Assembly: GCA_965230005.1 (NCBI GenBank)
Contig: OZ245934.1
Location: 1,488,001-1,552,000 of the forward strand
Length of the DNA stretch: 64,000 bases
Reading direction: 5' to 3'
Origin: SZUA-309 sp965230005
Lineage (GTDB): Bacteria > Pseudomonadota > Gammaproteobacteria > Pseudomonadales > Azotimanducaceae
In this document: positions 1 through 8,660 of the stretch, piece after piece
Layout: every line of letters starts with the position of its first letter
How positions within the stretch are numbered: the stretch's first letter is position 1
Made by a program: the position numbers and the translations under genes
Notes under the pieces: model-generated
Databases searched by the model: none
The model's input: the letters and a program-made list of their open reading frames with translations, nothing else
What the model was told of the DNA's origin: nothing

Positions 1-89
1 AGGATCCCTTGAGCGTCGGCGCCGAACGGCTCCGCGACATCCCGGTGCTGGGCACGGTGTTCGAGGGCCGCCCGCACCAGCGCGACTGA
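1..89 (+). CDS. C-terminal fragment of an unidentified protein (cut by window start)
   Basis: An open frame enters from the left edge, in frame from base 3, and ends at a TGA at 87-89. Only the last 28 residues are inside the window; they end in R-P-H-Q-R-D. Nothing in this tail identifies a family. It is convergent with the sulfatase gene whose stop lies 13 bases away. Because the true start is outside the window, even its reality rests only on the open frame and the tight spacing to the next gene. Confidence 0.45.
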   Translation, partial: DPLSVGAERLRDIPVLGTVFEGRPHQRD

Positions 90-102
90 CGGCCCGCGGC
101 GG

Positions 103-1626
103 CTACGGCTGCTGGTAGAGGGCTTCCATGATCTGATCGACGGTGAAGGTGCCCGGGCGCTGACGCGGTGGGAACTTCTGCAGCGATTCGACGAAGCGCT
201 GGACCACAACTCGCCCCTGCACGCCTGCAGCGGAGATCTTCTTGTCCCACCAGAGGTTGTAGCTGTTCGAATCCGTATCGGCCCGTTCAAAGGGATCCCG
301 GCGCAGGTGAAAAACCTTCGGGATGCGCAGAGTGACGAAAGGATCGCGCCACACGTCGAAACGCTGGGCCCGCTGTTCGGCAAACACCAGCTTCCAGTCG
401 CCGACCCGCACGCCGGTCAGGACGCCATCGTCGCTGAAGTAGAAGAACTCGCGGCGCGGGCCGGCCTGCGCTTCGCCGGTCAGGAACGGGAGAAAGTCGT
501 AACCGTCGAGGTGCACACGGAAGTTCTTGTCACCCACGGCACGACCCTCGACGAGATCGGCCTTTACCCCCTCCTCGCCCGCTGCAGCCATGAGGGTCGG
601 CACCCAGTCGAGGTGTGACATGACGGCGTTGGAGATGGATCCCGCTTTGATCCGCTCCGGCCAGCGCACCATGGCCGGCACCCGGTACCCGCCTTCCCAG
701 TTGGTGTTCTTTTCACCGCGGAACGGCGTGATGGCGGCGTCCGGCCACTGGTTGTAGTGGGGACCGTTGTCTGTGGAATAAAACACGATCGTGTTGTCCG
801 CGATGCCGAGCTCGTCGAGCTTGTCGAGGAGCGCACCCACGTGGCCGTCGTGTTCCACCATGCCGTCGTTGTAAAAACCCTGGCCGGAGGCGCCGAGCTG
901 CGATTCCTTGACGTGGGTGTAGTAGTGCATGCGCGTGGAGTTGAACCAGACGAAGAACGGTTTGCCCTGATCGTGGGCCTGATCCATGAAGTCGAGGGAG
1001 GCGGCCAGAAATTCTTCATCCACCGTTTCCATGCGCTTGCGGGTAAGCGGACCGATGTCCTCGACCCGTCCGTCGGCGCTGCTTCTGATGATGCCCCGAG
1101 GCCCGAACTGCTCCCGGAACCGCGGATTCTGCGGATAGTCCGGGTCTTCCGGCGCTTCCTCGGCATTCAGATGGTAGAGATTGCCGAGAAACTCATCGAA
1201 GCCGTGATTCGTCGGCAGAAACTCGTCTCGATCGCCGAGATGATTCTTACCGAACTGGCCCGTCGCATAGCCCAGGGGCTTCAGGAGCTCGGCAAGGGTG
1301 GGATCTTCCGGTTGGATGCCGAGATCAGAGCCCGGTATGCCGACTTTCGTCAGTCCCGTGCGCACGGGATGCTGACCGGTGATGAAGGCCGATCGCCCGG
1401 CCGTGCAGCTCTGCTCACCGTAGTAGTCCGTGAAGATCATGCCTTCGTTGGCGATCCGGTCGATGTTCGGCGTCTGGTAGCCCATCTGCCCCATGCTGTA
1501 GCGGCTGATGTTCCAGAGTCCGATGTCGTCGCCCCAGATGACCAGAATGTTCGGCGCTTGAGCAGGAGCGCTCGCCGGTAAAAGAGCCACGATGAGCGTC
1601 GCGAGCACGAGTCCCCGTGTGCGCAT
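103..1626 (-). CDS. Secreted arylsulfatase (formylglycine-dependent sulfatase)
   Basis: Predicted 507-residue sulfatase that would hydrolyse a sulfate ester in the periplasm. The N terminus (M-R-T-R, a hydrophobic run, then A-P-A-Q-A) is a signal peptide. The metal-binding G-D-D is at residues 32-34. The formylglycine motif is C74-T-A-G-R78; the usual motif is C/S-x-P-x-R, so Ala replaces Pro, a variant known in some arylsulfatases. A later T-D-N-G-P-H block and R-G-E-K fit the second metal/sulfate site. The ATG at 1626 was chosen because AGGAAAGGGG lies about 10 bases upstream; upstream in-frame codons lack such a site. A formylglycine-generating enzyme is needed but is not in the window. 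The substrate is unknown. Confidence 0.9.
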   Translation of the reverse strand: MRTRGLVLATLIVALLPASAPAQAPNILVIWGDDIGLWNISRYSMGQMGYQTPNIDRIANEGMIFTDYYGEQSCTAGRSAFITGQHPVRTGLTKVGIPGSDLGIQPEDPTLAELLKPLGYATGQFGKNHLGDRDEFLPTNHGFDEFLGNLYHLNAEEAPEDPDYPQNPRFREQFGPRGIIRSSADGRVEDIGPLTRKRMETVDEEFLAASLDFMDQAHDQGKPFFVWFNSTRMHYYTHVKESQLGASGQGFYNDGMVEHDGHVGALLDKLDELGIADNTIVFYSTDNGPHYNQWPDAAITPFRGEKNTNWEGGYRVPAMVRWPERIKAGSISNAVMSHLDWVPTLMAAAGEEGVKADLVEGRAVGDKNFRVHLDGYDFLPFLTGEAQAGPRREFFYFSDDGVLTGVRVGDWKLVFAEQRAQRFDVWRDPFVTLRIPKVFHLRRDPFERADTDSNSYNLWWDKKISAAGVQGRVVVQRFVESLQKFPPRQRPGTFTVDQIMEALYQQP

Positions 1627-1827
1627 AATGAAAATCCCCCTTTCCTGAATACGGGAGTCTAGCAGCAATGCCGGTGACGACGACGGTGGCCCGGGTTCGC
1701 CGCGGCTGCAAGGCAGAACCACCTGGCCGGCCGGGCAGACCGTTCGTCCCGCACACCCTGACCATCGATTCGTAGCTCTGCGAAAATAGGCGTAGCCTTA
1801 CGCCAAAATAGACAAACAAGCTGCTTT

Positions 1828-3942
1828 ATGTTGCCCGTAACTACGCTCAGCCCATCGTCGAAACCACTCACCCCGGCCCGCCTGCTGCCGGCCATCCTGG
1901 GCCTGATCTGCAGCCTGCTGCTCGTGGCCTGCGGCGGCGGTGGTGGTGACAACGACCGGCCGAGCAGCGACGCCAACCTGGTTTCCCTGCTGGTGGAAGA
2001 CGGCGTGCTCGATCCCGCCTTCGCAAGCGCCGTCACCCAATACCGCGCCGACGTATCCGGTGGCACGACAGAAACCCGGATCACCGCCGTGCTTTCCGAC
2101 AGCCGTTCCCGGCTCACCATCAACGGCGTCGCCGCATCGAACAACGTGCCTAGCAATCCCATCGCCCTGGCCGTTGGCACCACGAATGTCGACGTGGTGG
2201 TCAGCGCCCAGGACGGCACCACCCGCACCTATCGCGTCGCCATCGTCCGCCCGGTACCAAACAACGATGCCGAGCTCGCGGACCTCGCCTTGAGCGCCGG
2301 CCCCCTCGATCAGCTCACCTTCGACCCGGCCATCGCCGACTACAGCGCCAGCGTCGGTTATCTGGCGAACACGACCCGGGTCATTGCAACCCCCTCGGAC
2401 CCGAACGCGAACAGCATCGCCGTGCAGGGTGAAGCCAACGATCCCGACGAGCCGAGCCAGCCCGTGCCCCTCGCTGAAGGCATCGATGCAACCCGGATCT
2501 CCGTGGTTGTGACCGCCGAAGACGCCGCGACCCAGGCAGAGTATCGAGTCGACGTGACCCGCGGCGATTTCGCGAGCGTAGGGCAGACCCACTACGTGAA
2601 GGCAACGAACACCAGCACTGGTGATCGCTTCGGTTCCGCGGTGGCACTGCGCAACGACCGCTTCCTCGCGGCCGCGCCCTTCGAGCGCAGCCGGGCCACC
2701 GGCATCGATGGCCTCCAGACCGATAACAGCGGCAGCGGCAACGGCGCCGTCTATCTTTACGAACGCCTCGCCGGCACCTGGAACGTCGGCCACTACATCA
2801 AGGCCTCGAACACCGATGACGGCGACCGCTTCGGCACGGCCGTCGCTGCCACCCGGGACCGTTTCGCTGTCGGCGCGCCCGGCGAGCAGAGCCTGTCCGG
2901 GAGCCAGAGCGACAACACCGGCAACAGCGTCGGCGCGGTCTACGTGTTCGACGCGGACATCGCCGGTGCCCCGAGCCAGACCGACTATCTGAAGGCCTCG
3001 AACGCAGACAACCTCGACAGCTTCGGCGATGCGCTGACGGCAGACGGCAACCGCCTGCTGGTGGGCGCACGCTTCGAGCAGAGCAACGCGACCGGTGTAA
3101 ACGGCAACGGCGCCGACAATTCTCTGAATTCCGCCGGTGCGGCCTACCTCTTCGAGAGCAACGATGCGGGCGTTTTCACTGAGGTGGCCTACCTGAAGGC
3201 CTCGAACTCCAATGTCGGCACAGAGCCGGAATTCGGCAATGCCGTGGCCCTCAGCGGCGATACGCTGGCCGTCGCCGCCTGGCGTGAAGACAGTGGCGCT
3301 ACCGGCATCAACGGCAATCAGAACGACACGAGCCTGCCGAACGCGGGCGCCGTCTACGTGTTCGAAGCAACCGCCGACGTCTGGGCGCAAACGGCTTACA
3401 TCAAGGCCTCGAACACCGGCCGGGACCACAACTTCGGTGCCGCCATCGCCCTCGACGAAGATACGCTTGTGGTTGGCGCGCCCGGGGAAAACACGGGCCA
3501 GCAGAACTCCGGCGCCGTCTACGTTTTCGTTCGCGACGACCTCGGCACCTGGTCCCAGCAGGCGCTCCTCAAGGCAGACGTGGTCGGCTTCGGTGACCTC
3601 TTCGGCATCAGCGTCGCCCTCGTCGGCGACATGCTTGCGGTCGGCGCCATCGGCGAGCGCTCCAACGCCACCGGCATCAACGGCAACGCCAACGACGAAA
3701 GCGCCGTCAGCGCGGGCGCAGCCTACCTCTTCGAACGGGACGCCACCGGCGCCTGGACGCAGATCGCCTATCTCAAGGCTTCCAACACCGACGCAAACGA
3801 TCTCTTCGGCTTTGCCGTGGCGCTCGATGGCGACACACTCGCGGTCGGTGCGCGCAATGAGCAGAGCAGCGCAACGGGTCTGAACGGTAATCAGGCCAGC
3901 ACCGCGAACAACGAAGCCGGTGCCGCCTATCTGTTCCAGTAG
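1828..3942 (+). CDS. Lipoprotein with two cadherin-like domains and a seven-repeat FG-GAP beta-propeller
   Basis: Predicted 704-residue surface or periplasmic lipoprotein. A signal sequence ends in the lipobox L-V-A-C35 followed by a run of glycines. Residues about 49-140 and 147-245 look like two cadherin-like beta-sandwich domains (each has a late V-V-V-S/T-A-x-D block). From about residue 255 to the end there are seven related repeats, each starting near Y-x-K-A-S-N and containing F-G-x-A-V-A-L, as in integrin-like FG-GAP propellers. Seven copies fit one seven-bladed propeller. It is divergent from the sulfatase across 201 bases. The likely role is adhesion or binding at the outer membrane; the ligand is unknown. 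Confidence 0.82.
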   Translation: MLPVTTLSPSSKPLTPARLLPAILGLICSLLLVACGGGGGDNDRPSSDANLVSLLVEDGVLDPAFASAVTQYRADVSGGTTETRITAVLSDSRSRLTINGVAASNNVPSNPIALAVGTTNVDVVVSAQDGTTRTYRVAIVRPVPNNDAELADLALSAGPLDQLTFDPAIADYSASVGYLANTTRVIATPSDPNANSIAVQGEANDPDEPSQPVPLAEGIDATRISVVVTAEDAATQAEYRVDVTRGDFASVGQTHYVKATNTSTGDRFGSAVALRNDRFLAAAPFERSRATGIDGLQTDNSGSGNGAVYLYERLAGTWNVGHYIKASNTDDGDRFGTAVAATRDRFAVGAPGEQSLSGSQSDNTGNSVGAVYVFDADIAGAPSQTDYLKASNADNLDSFGDALTADGNRLLVGARFEQSNATGVNGNGADNSLNSAGAAYLFESNDAGVFTEVAYLKASNSNVGTEPEFGNAVALSGDTLAVAAWREDSGATGINGNQNDTSLPNAGAVYVFEATADVWAQTAYIKASNTGRDHNFGAAIALDEDTLVVGAPGENTGQQNSGAVYVFVRDDLGTWSQQALLKADVVGFGDLFGISVALVGDMLAVGAIGERSNATGINGNANDESAVSAGAAYLFERDATGAWTQIAYLKASNTDANDLFGFAVALDGDTLAVGARNEQSSATGLNGNQASTANNEAGAAYLFQ

Positions 3943-4028
3943 CGCCTGACCTCAGCCGCGCAACGGTCTCTTCCAGACGCCTCCCTTCCAGTACCATGCG
4001 TGCCTGAGGAAGGGAGGAGTACAGCACC

Positions 4029-5042
4029 ATGACCGATCGACCCACGCGCACCCGCAGCGTCGCTCTGGCCCGGAGACCCGATGGCAATCCGGTCCCGGAA
4101 GATTTCGATCTCATCGAAGAAGAACTGCCGCCACTGGCCGACGGTGAACTGCTGCTCGCTAACGAGTTCGTGTCCCTCGATGCCGGTTTCCGCAACTGGA
4201 TGGACGCGGACAGCGGCGACGCCGTGCTCCCGGCCATGGCCCTCGGCGCGCCGGTCATGGGTCTGGTCCTCGGCACGGTGCTCGAATCCCGGCATCCGGA
4301 TTTCGAGCCGGGTACCCGCCTCATGGCGCGCCTCGCCTGGCAGGAACACACGATCACCGATGCCACGGACTTTCTGATCCGCCTTCCGGAACCGTTGGAA
4401 GCGGATGCCGCCCACTACCTGGGTATCCTCGGCGATACCGGCCTCTCGGCATTTTTCGGCCTGCGTGACGTCGGCCGTCCAGCACCCGGTGACACGGTGC
4501 TGGTCAGCGCCGCGGCCGGAGCCGTTGGCTCCATCGCGGGTCAATTGGCGCGAATCATGGGCGCACGGGCGGTGGGGATCACGAGCGGGGCCGACAAGGC
4601 CGCGCGACTGCGCGAGGATCTTGGCTACGATGCCGTCATCGACCGGCGCGAAGCGCTCCCGGCGCAGCTGGCCAGCACCTGCCCGGCGGGGGTGGATGTG
4701 TATTTCGACAACGTCGGCGGCCCGATGCTGGAGACCGTGATCGATCATCTGGCCGAGGGGGCCAGGGTGGTGCTCTGTGGCGCCGTATCGACCTATGGGC
4801 GGGAGACCGCCGGGCCGCGCAATCTCTTTCAGCTCGTCACCCGGCAGGCAACGATGAGCGGCTTTCTAACGCACACGCGGGCGGAGGAATACCCGGCTGC
4901 AAGAGCCGAACTCGCCCGGTGGCTGAAGGAAGGAAAACTCGTTGCCCCGGAGCATCGACTCCAGGGCATCGAGCAGGTGGCTCAGGCGTTCTCCGATCTC
5001 TTCGCAGGGCGCAACTTCGGCAAGACGATCGTCGAGCTCTGA
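4029..5042 (+). CDS. Zinc-independent NADP-dependent oxidoreductase (MDR family, CurA/PTGR-like)
   Basis: Predicted 337-residue cytosolic medium-chain reductase, probably reducing an activated alkene or ketone with NADPH. The N-terminal domain carries the M-D-A-D segment typical of the leukotriene B4 12-hydroxydehydrogenase/CurA group. The nucleotide-binding motif is A-A-A-G-A-V-G-S in the middle of the protein, followed by G-I-T-S-G-A-D-K, the usual NADP phosphate-binding segment. A strong site, AGGGAGGAG, precedes the ATG by about 8 bases. Length matches the family. It stands alone and converges on the UGSC selenoprotein gene, with a palindromic repeat array between the two ends. The substrate is not predictable. 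Confidence 0.88.
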   Translation: MTDRPTRTRSVALARRPDGNPVPEDFDLIEEELPPLADGELLLANEFVSLDAGFRNWMDADSGDAVLPAMALGAPVMGLVLGTVLESRHPDFEPGTRLMARLAWQEHTITDATDFLIRLPEPLEADAAHYLGILGDTGLSAFFGLRDVGRPAPGDTVLVSAAAGAVGSIAGQLARIMGARAVGITSGADKAARLREDLGYDAVIDRREALPAQLASTCPAGVDVYFDNVGGPMLETVIDHLAEGARVVLCGAVSTYGRETAGPRNLFQLVTRQATMSGFLTHTRAEEYPAARAELARWLKEGKLVAPEHRLQGIEQVAQAFSDLFAGRNFGKTIVEL

Positions 5043-5128
5043 GGCGTCTGTGCCTCACAAGTGAGGCGTTCGTGCCTCACAAGTGAGGCGTTCGTGCCTC
5101 ACGAGTGAGGCTGCTGTGCCTCGCAGCT
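5041..5128. repeat. Tandem array of four 22-bp palindromic units
   Basis: Four head-to-tail units of 22 bases begin at 5041, 5063, 5085 and 5107, with consensus GAGGCGTTCGTGCCTCACAAGT; a decayed fifth copy follows. Each unit folds as GAGGC-loop-GCCTC, and neighbouring units can also pair across the junction as GCCTCAC-AA-GTGAGGC. The array starts at the stop codon of the upstream oxidoreductase and ends about 30 bases from the stop of the convergent UGSC gene. It therefore sits where a bidirectional terminator or RNA-stabilising element would be expected. No T-tract is present, so it is not a standard rho-independent terminator. Confidence 0.85.
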
Positions 5129-5157
5129 GCGGCACGGCGAGCCATCGCCGCCGGTGC

Positions 5158-5679
5158 TCAGTTATCCGTGAGCGCCGCCACGACCTCGTCGATCACCGCG
5201 TCCGCCTTGGCGCGCATCTCGTCGTCCGTTGCGTCCTGAATCGGATGCGCCACGAACACGCAGCGGGCGTCGGACATACCGAGCGCATCGGCCTGTGTCT
5301 GGGCTGCGTCACGAAACTCCGTAGACGCCAGCGAGACGGAAGGCTTGCCCTGAATCTCGAAAAATACCGTGTCATGCAAACTGCACGTGGTACAGGAGCC
5401 TCAGTCGGCCAGCGCCTCGATGACGAAGTCGTTGTCCCGGGAAATTTCAGCGCGGAGCGCATCGGGCGCCGGCTTCGTGAAGGTCGGCTTCGCGTAGCGG
5501 TTGATGGACACTTCCGGGAGCCGCTCGGCCAGTCGCGCCTCGAGCTGATCGATGAGCACGTTGCCGCGCGGCTTCGATATGTCCAGAAACGCCACCTTGC
5601 CGGTGATGGCGCCCGTCCGCGGCGTCAGCTGCCGCGTCACCGGCACCCGCTCGTCCGTGGGATCCAGAATGGTGGTCAT
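5158..5679 (-). CDS. UGSC-family selenoprotein (in-frame TGA read as selenocysteine)
   Basis: A single 173-residue frame is interrupted only by one TGA at 5403-5401 (codon 93). Reading it as Sec gives A-D-U93-G-S-C96-T-T-C99, exactly the motif that names the UGSC (seleno)protein family of redox proteins first recognised in marine metagenomes. Similar protein sequence runs on both sides (D-I-S-K-P-R-G-N before, F-F-E-I-Q-G-K-P after), so this is not two genes. The start ATG directly follows the TGA stop of the upstream gene, with GGAGGTG 5 bases upstream, so the two are translationally coupled. A potential hairpin begins 8 bases after the UGA. The redox substrate is unknown. A Cys-to-stop mutation is the main alternative, but TGG or TGC revertants would be needed to show it. 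Confidence 0.88.
5365..5392 (-). promoter_or_regulatory. Possible bacterial SECIS hairpin of the UGSC gene
   Basis: Reading on the minus strand, the bases after the UGA can pair TACC with GGTA as an outer stem. An inner perfect TGCA-GTT-TGCA hairpin (5375-5385) lies inside it. The apical loop begins 19 nt after the UGA and starts with G, both within the range described for bacterial SECIS elements. The inner stem is only 4 bp and competes with an alternative GTG/CAC pairing, so the structure is tentative. Confidence 0.45.
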
Positions 5680-7254
5680 TCACACCTCCTCGATTTTCTT
5701 CGACACCGAAATGGAGCCGATTTCGCCGGTTGCCCAGCCGTGAAAAGCGCCGGAGAACTTTCCGGCATCCGAACCGGCGACGACCATGTGGATGTCGTCC
5801 GGTGTTTTGAACTTCGGCAGCTCACGCGCCTGCGCCGCTGCATCCATGGCCTCGAAGGCCGCCCGCTTGAATCCTACGGCGGAGGTCTCGTTCTCCACAA
5901 GTTCGCCAAGGGGTCGCGCGGTCACTTCCTGAATTCTCGCCCGAACGTCGGCTTTGCTGTAGCCGTCCCGGACGAGCGTATCGACGTGTTCCGGGCAGAC
6001 CACGAGCAGCACGTCGGTGGCGAAGTGGGCCTTGGGATGAAAAGCCGATTCGAGTGACAGGCCGAAGGATCCGGCCAGCTGACTCGCCTGTCGAGAATCC
6101 TGATCGACGATGAGCGTCGGCCCGCTGGTCATGGTGAAGACGGTTACTACGGAGTCCGTGGCATCGAAACCCCGCTCCACGTGCAGGGGATCCCAGGGAC
6201 TGCGCTCCTCGAACTCCGGGAAACACATGGTGAATTTCATCGGATTGCCGAGGGTCGAGCGCTCCGTGCCACCCGGTTTGGCGCCGCCGATGTTCCGCAC
6301 GGCGAGCCGCACGGCGCGGCCGATGGTGGCATTGGCACGGTTACCCTGACCGAGGGCACCGAGCTTCATGTTCATGCCGATGCGTTCCCGGACCGGGCCG
6401 TTGATGACCATGACCGGGCTCGCGCCCATGGTCGTCGCCATGACCCCGTGGATGTTGTATTCCTCGGTCAGGATCGCCTCCGTGGCCGCGATGATCACCG
6501 GCAGGTAATCGGGCTTACAGCCTGCCATGACGGCGTTGATGGCAAGCTTTTCGATGGTCACGTCGCCCATGTTCGGCGGCATGGTGCCGAGGACTTCCTG
6601 CGGATCCCGGGCCGTGCCGGAGAGCATGCGCATGACGCGCTCGGGCGTCGGCGGCACGAGAGGCAGACCGTCCGAGAAGCCCTGATCGAACATGAACTCG
6701 AACTCGTCGTCCGCCGGGGCAATTTCGATCTTCCTGGCCCGAAGCGGCGAGTTCTCGGCTTCGGCCCGCAGACGATCAGCAATGGTCGGATCCACGGACA
6801 GGGAACCGCAGCCGGGCCGCCACTCCGGCAGCTCAGCCCAGTCGAGCCCGGGGGCACCGCCGAGGTCCTCTGCCAGGGCCTGCCACTCGTCGCGCACGAA
6901 CCCCACGAGCGCCTGTTCGAGACGTCCTTCGCCGTCGGCCAGAAACAGACTCGGCACCGTGTCGATGTCATAGGCGAAAGAGACTTTCAGCGTGGCGTCA
7001 TCGAGCAGGGGAAAGGCAGGGGCAAAGCGCTCGACGAGGGCGGCATTGCCGTCTGTCGTCTGCCCGGCAACGCGGAAGTCGACGTCGGCTGAGGCGCCTT
7101 CGTAGAGTGCCGCGAGCACGGGCATGACCACCTGACAGGTGGGGCAATCTTCCTTCACGAAACAGATGAGCGAGCGTTTCCCGCTCGGAAAGCTGTGTTC
7201 GCCGCCCGCGCCGTCCGCGAGCAGGAATGCCGGTAGCGCCTGGCCCGCCTGCAT
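5680..7254 (-). CDS. Two-domain protein: thioredoxin-like domain fused to a UGSC-partner domain
   Basis: Predicted 524-residue protein. Residues about 1-160 form a thioredoxin-like fold with the active-site motif C37-P-T-C40 after the strand I-C-F-V-K. Residues about 165-524 are a separate domain whose hallmark is D-G-L-P-L-V-P-P-T, followed by A-G-C-K-P-D-Y and G-N-R-A-N-A-T-I-G-R. To my knowledge this second domain recurs beside UGSC genes but has no established activity. The ATG at 7254 has AAGGGGA 7 bases upstream. The stop codon abuts the ATG of the UGSC selenoprotein, so the two proteins are probably made together. A plausible role is a dithiol reductase that recycles the Sec-containing partner; that is inference. 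Confidence 0.75.
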   Translation of the reverse strand: MQAGQALPAFLLADGAGGEHSFPSGKRSLICFVKEDCPTCQVVMPVLAALYEGASADVDFRVAGQTTDGNAALVERFAPAFPLLDDATLKVSFAYDIDTVPSLFLADGEGRLEQALVGFVRDEWQALAEDLGGAPGLDWAELPEWRPGCGSLSVDPTIADRLRAEAENSPLRARKIEIAPADDEFEFMFDQGFSDGLPLVPPTPERVMRMLSGTARDPQEVLGTMPPNMGDVTIEKLAINAVMAGCKPDYLPVIIAATEAILTEEYNIHGVMATTMGASPVMVINGPVRERIGMNMKLGALGQGNRANATIGRAVRLAVRNIGGAKPGGTERSTLGNPMKFTMCFPEFEERSPWDPLHVERGFDATDSVVTVFTMTSGPTLIVDQDSRQASQLAGSFGLSLESAFHPKAHFATDVLLVVCPEHVDTLVRDGYSKADVRARIQEVTARPLGELVENETSAVGFKRAAFEAMDAAAQARELPKFKTPDDIHMVVAGSDAGKFSGAFHGWATGEIGSISVSKKIEEV

Positions 7255-7346
7255 GGTCGTCCCCTTCTGAAAATCCTATGCTCTCCGACCCTACCCCAGT
7301 ACCATGCCAGGCGCTACAAAATGCGCGAGCTGGAGGAGACGAGGTC

Positions 7347-8438
7347 ATGATTCTCGAGGAGCGGAGGCTCGACCCGAGCCGCTTCGAAGCGGAAACGGGC
7401 TGGGCCCTGAAACCAGAGGGCGCCTGCAAAGGCGAGATCTGCATCCCCCTGCCGGACGAGGCACGCGACAGCCTCGACGCAGTGGCCATCGCCGAAGCCA
7501 TGGGGCTGCCCGTGGTGGAAGATCAGGGCCTGATCAGCATCGGCCCCGAGTCCATCGGCGCCCGCGCCCTGTCCACGGCGACCGCACCGGAGCTCGAGCT
7601 GCCGGATCTCGACGGCAACCCTTTCAAGCTCTCTTCCCTGAAAGGGCAGAAGATCGTCGTCTTTGCCTGGGCCCCCTACTGAGGCTGCTCCGGCGACCTG
7701 CCCGTGTGGCAGGCACTCCGTGAAAAACTGCACCCGAAGGGCCTCGAGATCGTCAGCGTCGGCCTGGATACGCTGGGCGCCGAGGGCTGTCGACCGTTCA
7801 TTGAAGCCGCCGCGCCGACCCATCCCTCTCTCATCGATACGTCGCATAAGCTGGCCCGCGCGTTCGGGGTCATCAACATTCCGAGCAGCGTCTGGATAGA
7901 CGAGAACGGCATCATCGTTCGACCGGCAGAAGCGGCGCCCGCCCCACCCGGAGACCGCGCGGGACCGAACATGGATCTGCCCGCTGAGCTGCCACCGCGT
8001 TTCGCCGAGATGTTCACCGAGGCCATGCAGATCGAGTCGAATCCCGAGGCCTATCACGCAGCCCTCGAGGACTGGGTCGAAAACGGAGCCGCCAGCGAGT
8101 TTGCCCTCACCCCGGAGGAAGTCGTCGCCCGGTCCCGTCCGCGCAGCGCCGAGGTTGCCCTGGGTCACGCGCACTTCGAGCTGGCGACGGCCCTCGAACG
8201 GGCAGGTAATCACGAGGCTGCCGTCGGCCACTTCCGGGAAGCACACCGGCTCGTCCCCGACAGCTGGACCTTCCGGCGCCAGGCCTGGTCCCTGGAACCC
8301 GGCGACGGGTCGCCCATGAAGCGCTTCTGGCAGGGTCCGAGCGACGACAATCCGGAAGCATGGCCATACGAGGGCGACTGGCTGACCGACGTGCGCGCCA
8401 TCGGGGCCAGGAACTACTCGGAGCCCTGGCAGCCCTGA
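7347..8438 (+). CDS. Redoxin/thioredoxin-like selenoprotein with W-A-P-Y-U-G-C active site (in-frame TGA)
   Basis: A 363-residue frame with one internal TGA at 7680-7682 (codon 112). Read as Sec, the segment becomes V-F-A-W-A-P-Y-U112-G-C114-S, which sits exactly where the CxxC of a TlpA/ResA-type redoxin follows its beta-strand. The downstream part (L-D-T-L-G, then G-V-I-N-I-P-S-S-V-W-I-D with the cis-Pro) completes the thioredoxin fold up to about residue 195. An N-terminal region of about 80 residues has G-A-C-K-G-E-I-C, and the C-terminal part looks like a helical TPR-like segment. No signal peptide is evident. The ATG has GGAGGAG upstream. It is divergent from the thioredoxin/UGSC pair across only 92 bases. 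A nonsense mutation is the alternative, but full conservation of fold after the stop argues against it. Confidence 0.87.
7697..7713 (+). promoter_or_regulatory. Possible bacterial SECIS hairpin of the redoxin selenoprotein
   Basis: A perfect 6-bp stem CCTGCC/GGCAGG encloses the loop CGTGT. The stem starts 14 nt after the UGA and the loop about 20 nt after it. A G lies among the first two loop bases, as described for bacterial SECIS elements. Hairpins of this size are common in GC-rich DNA; position is the main support. Confidence 0.5.
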
Positions 8439-8533
8439 TCCGGCGTTCTGCGAGCCGGATTCCGGCTCCGTTACCCCTGACGGCGCCCCAGCGCTGCTGA
8501 CATCGCTGATAGAACGGGCGCCCTGGGCGTCGC

Positions 8534-8554
8534 GGGGCGGCAAGTTGCCGCCCC
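8534..8554. other. Strong GC hairpin between genes
   Basis: A perfect 8-bp inverted repeat, GGGGCGGC/GCCGCCCC, has a 5-base loop. It lies about 100 bases after the redoxin selenoprotein stop and before the next operon. No T-tract follows on either strand, so it is not a classical terminator, though it could stabilise the transcript end. Confidence 0.5.
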
Positions 8555-8660
8555 CAGCGCCCTCTATTACCCTCTGACTGAGTACCGTTGCGCCGCGCCC
8601 GCCCATGATCGCCACCGCAACAGAACCACTTTCGCACGTCCGCCAAAGGGGAGTTTTGCC

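Noticed and set aside
1798..3429. Long antisense frame opposite the propeller lipoprotein
   Set aside because: Mirrors the repeat structure of the sense gene and has no independent motif.
5041..5128. CRISPR array
   Set aside because: Units are directly adjacent with no spacers and no cas genes are present.
5158..5679. Reading the TGA as a frameshift or as two separate genes
   Set aside because: Frame is unchanged, no new ribosome-binding site precedes the second half, and the junction gives the known U-G-S-C motif.
8534..8554. Rho-independent terminator after the redoxin selenoprotein
   Set aside because: Stem is strong, but no T-tract follows on either strand; kept only as a hairpin.
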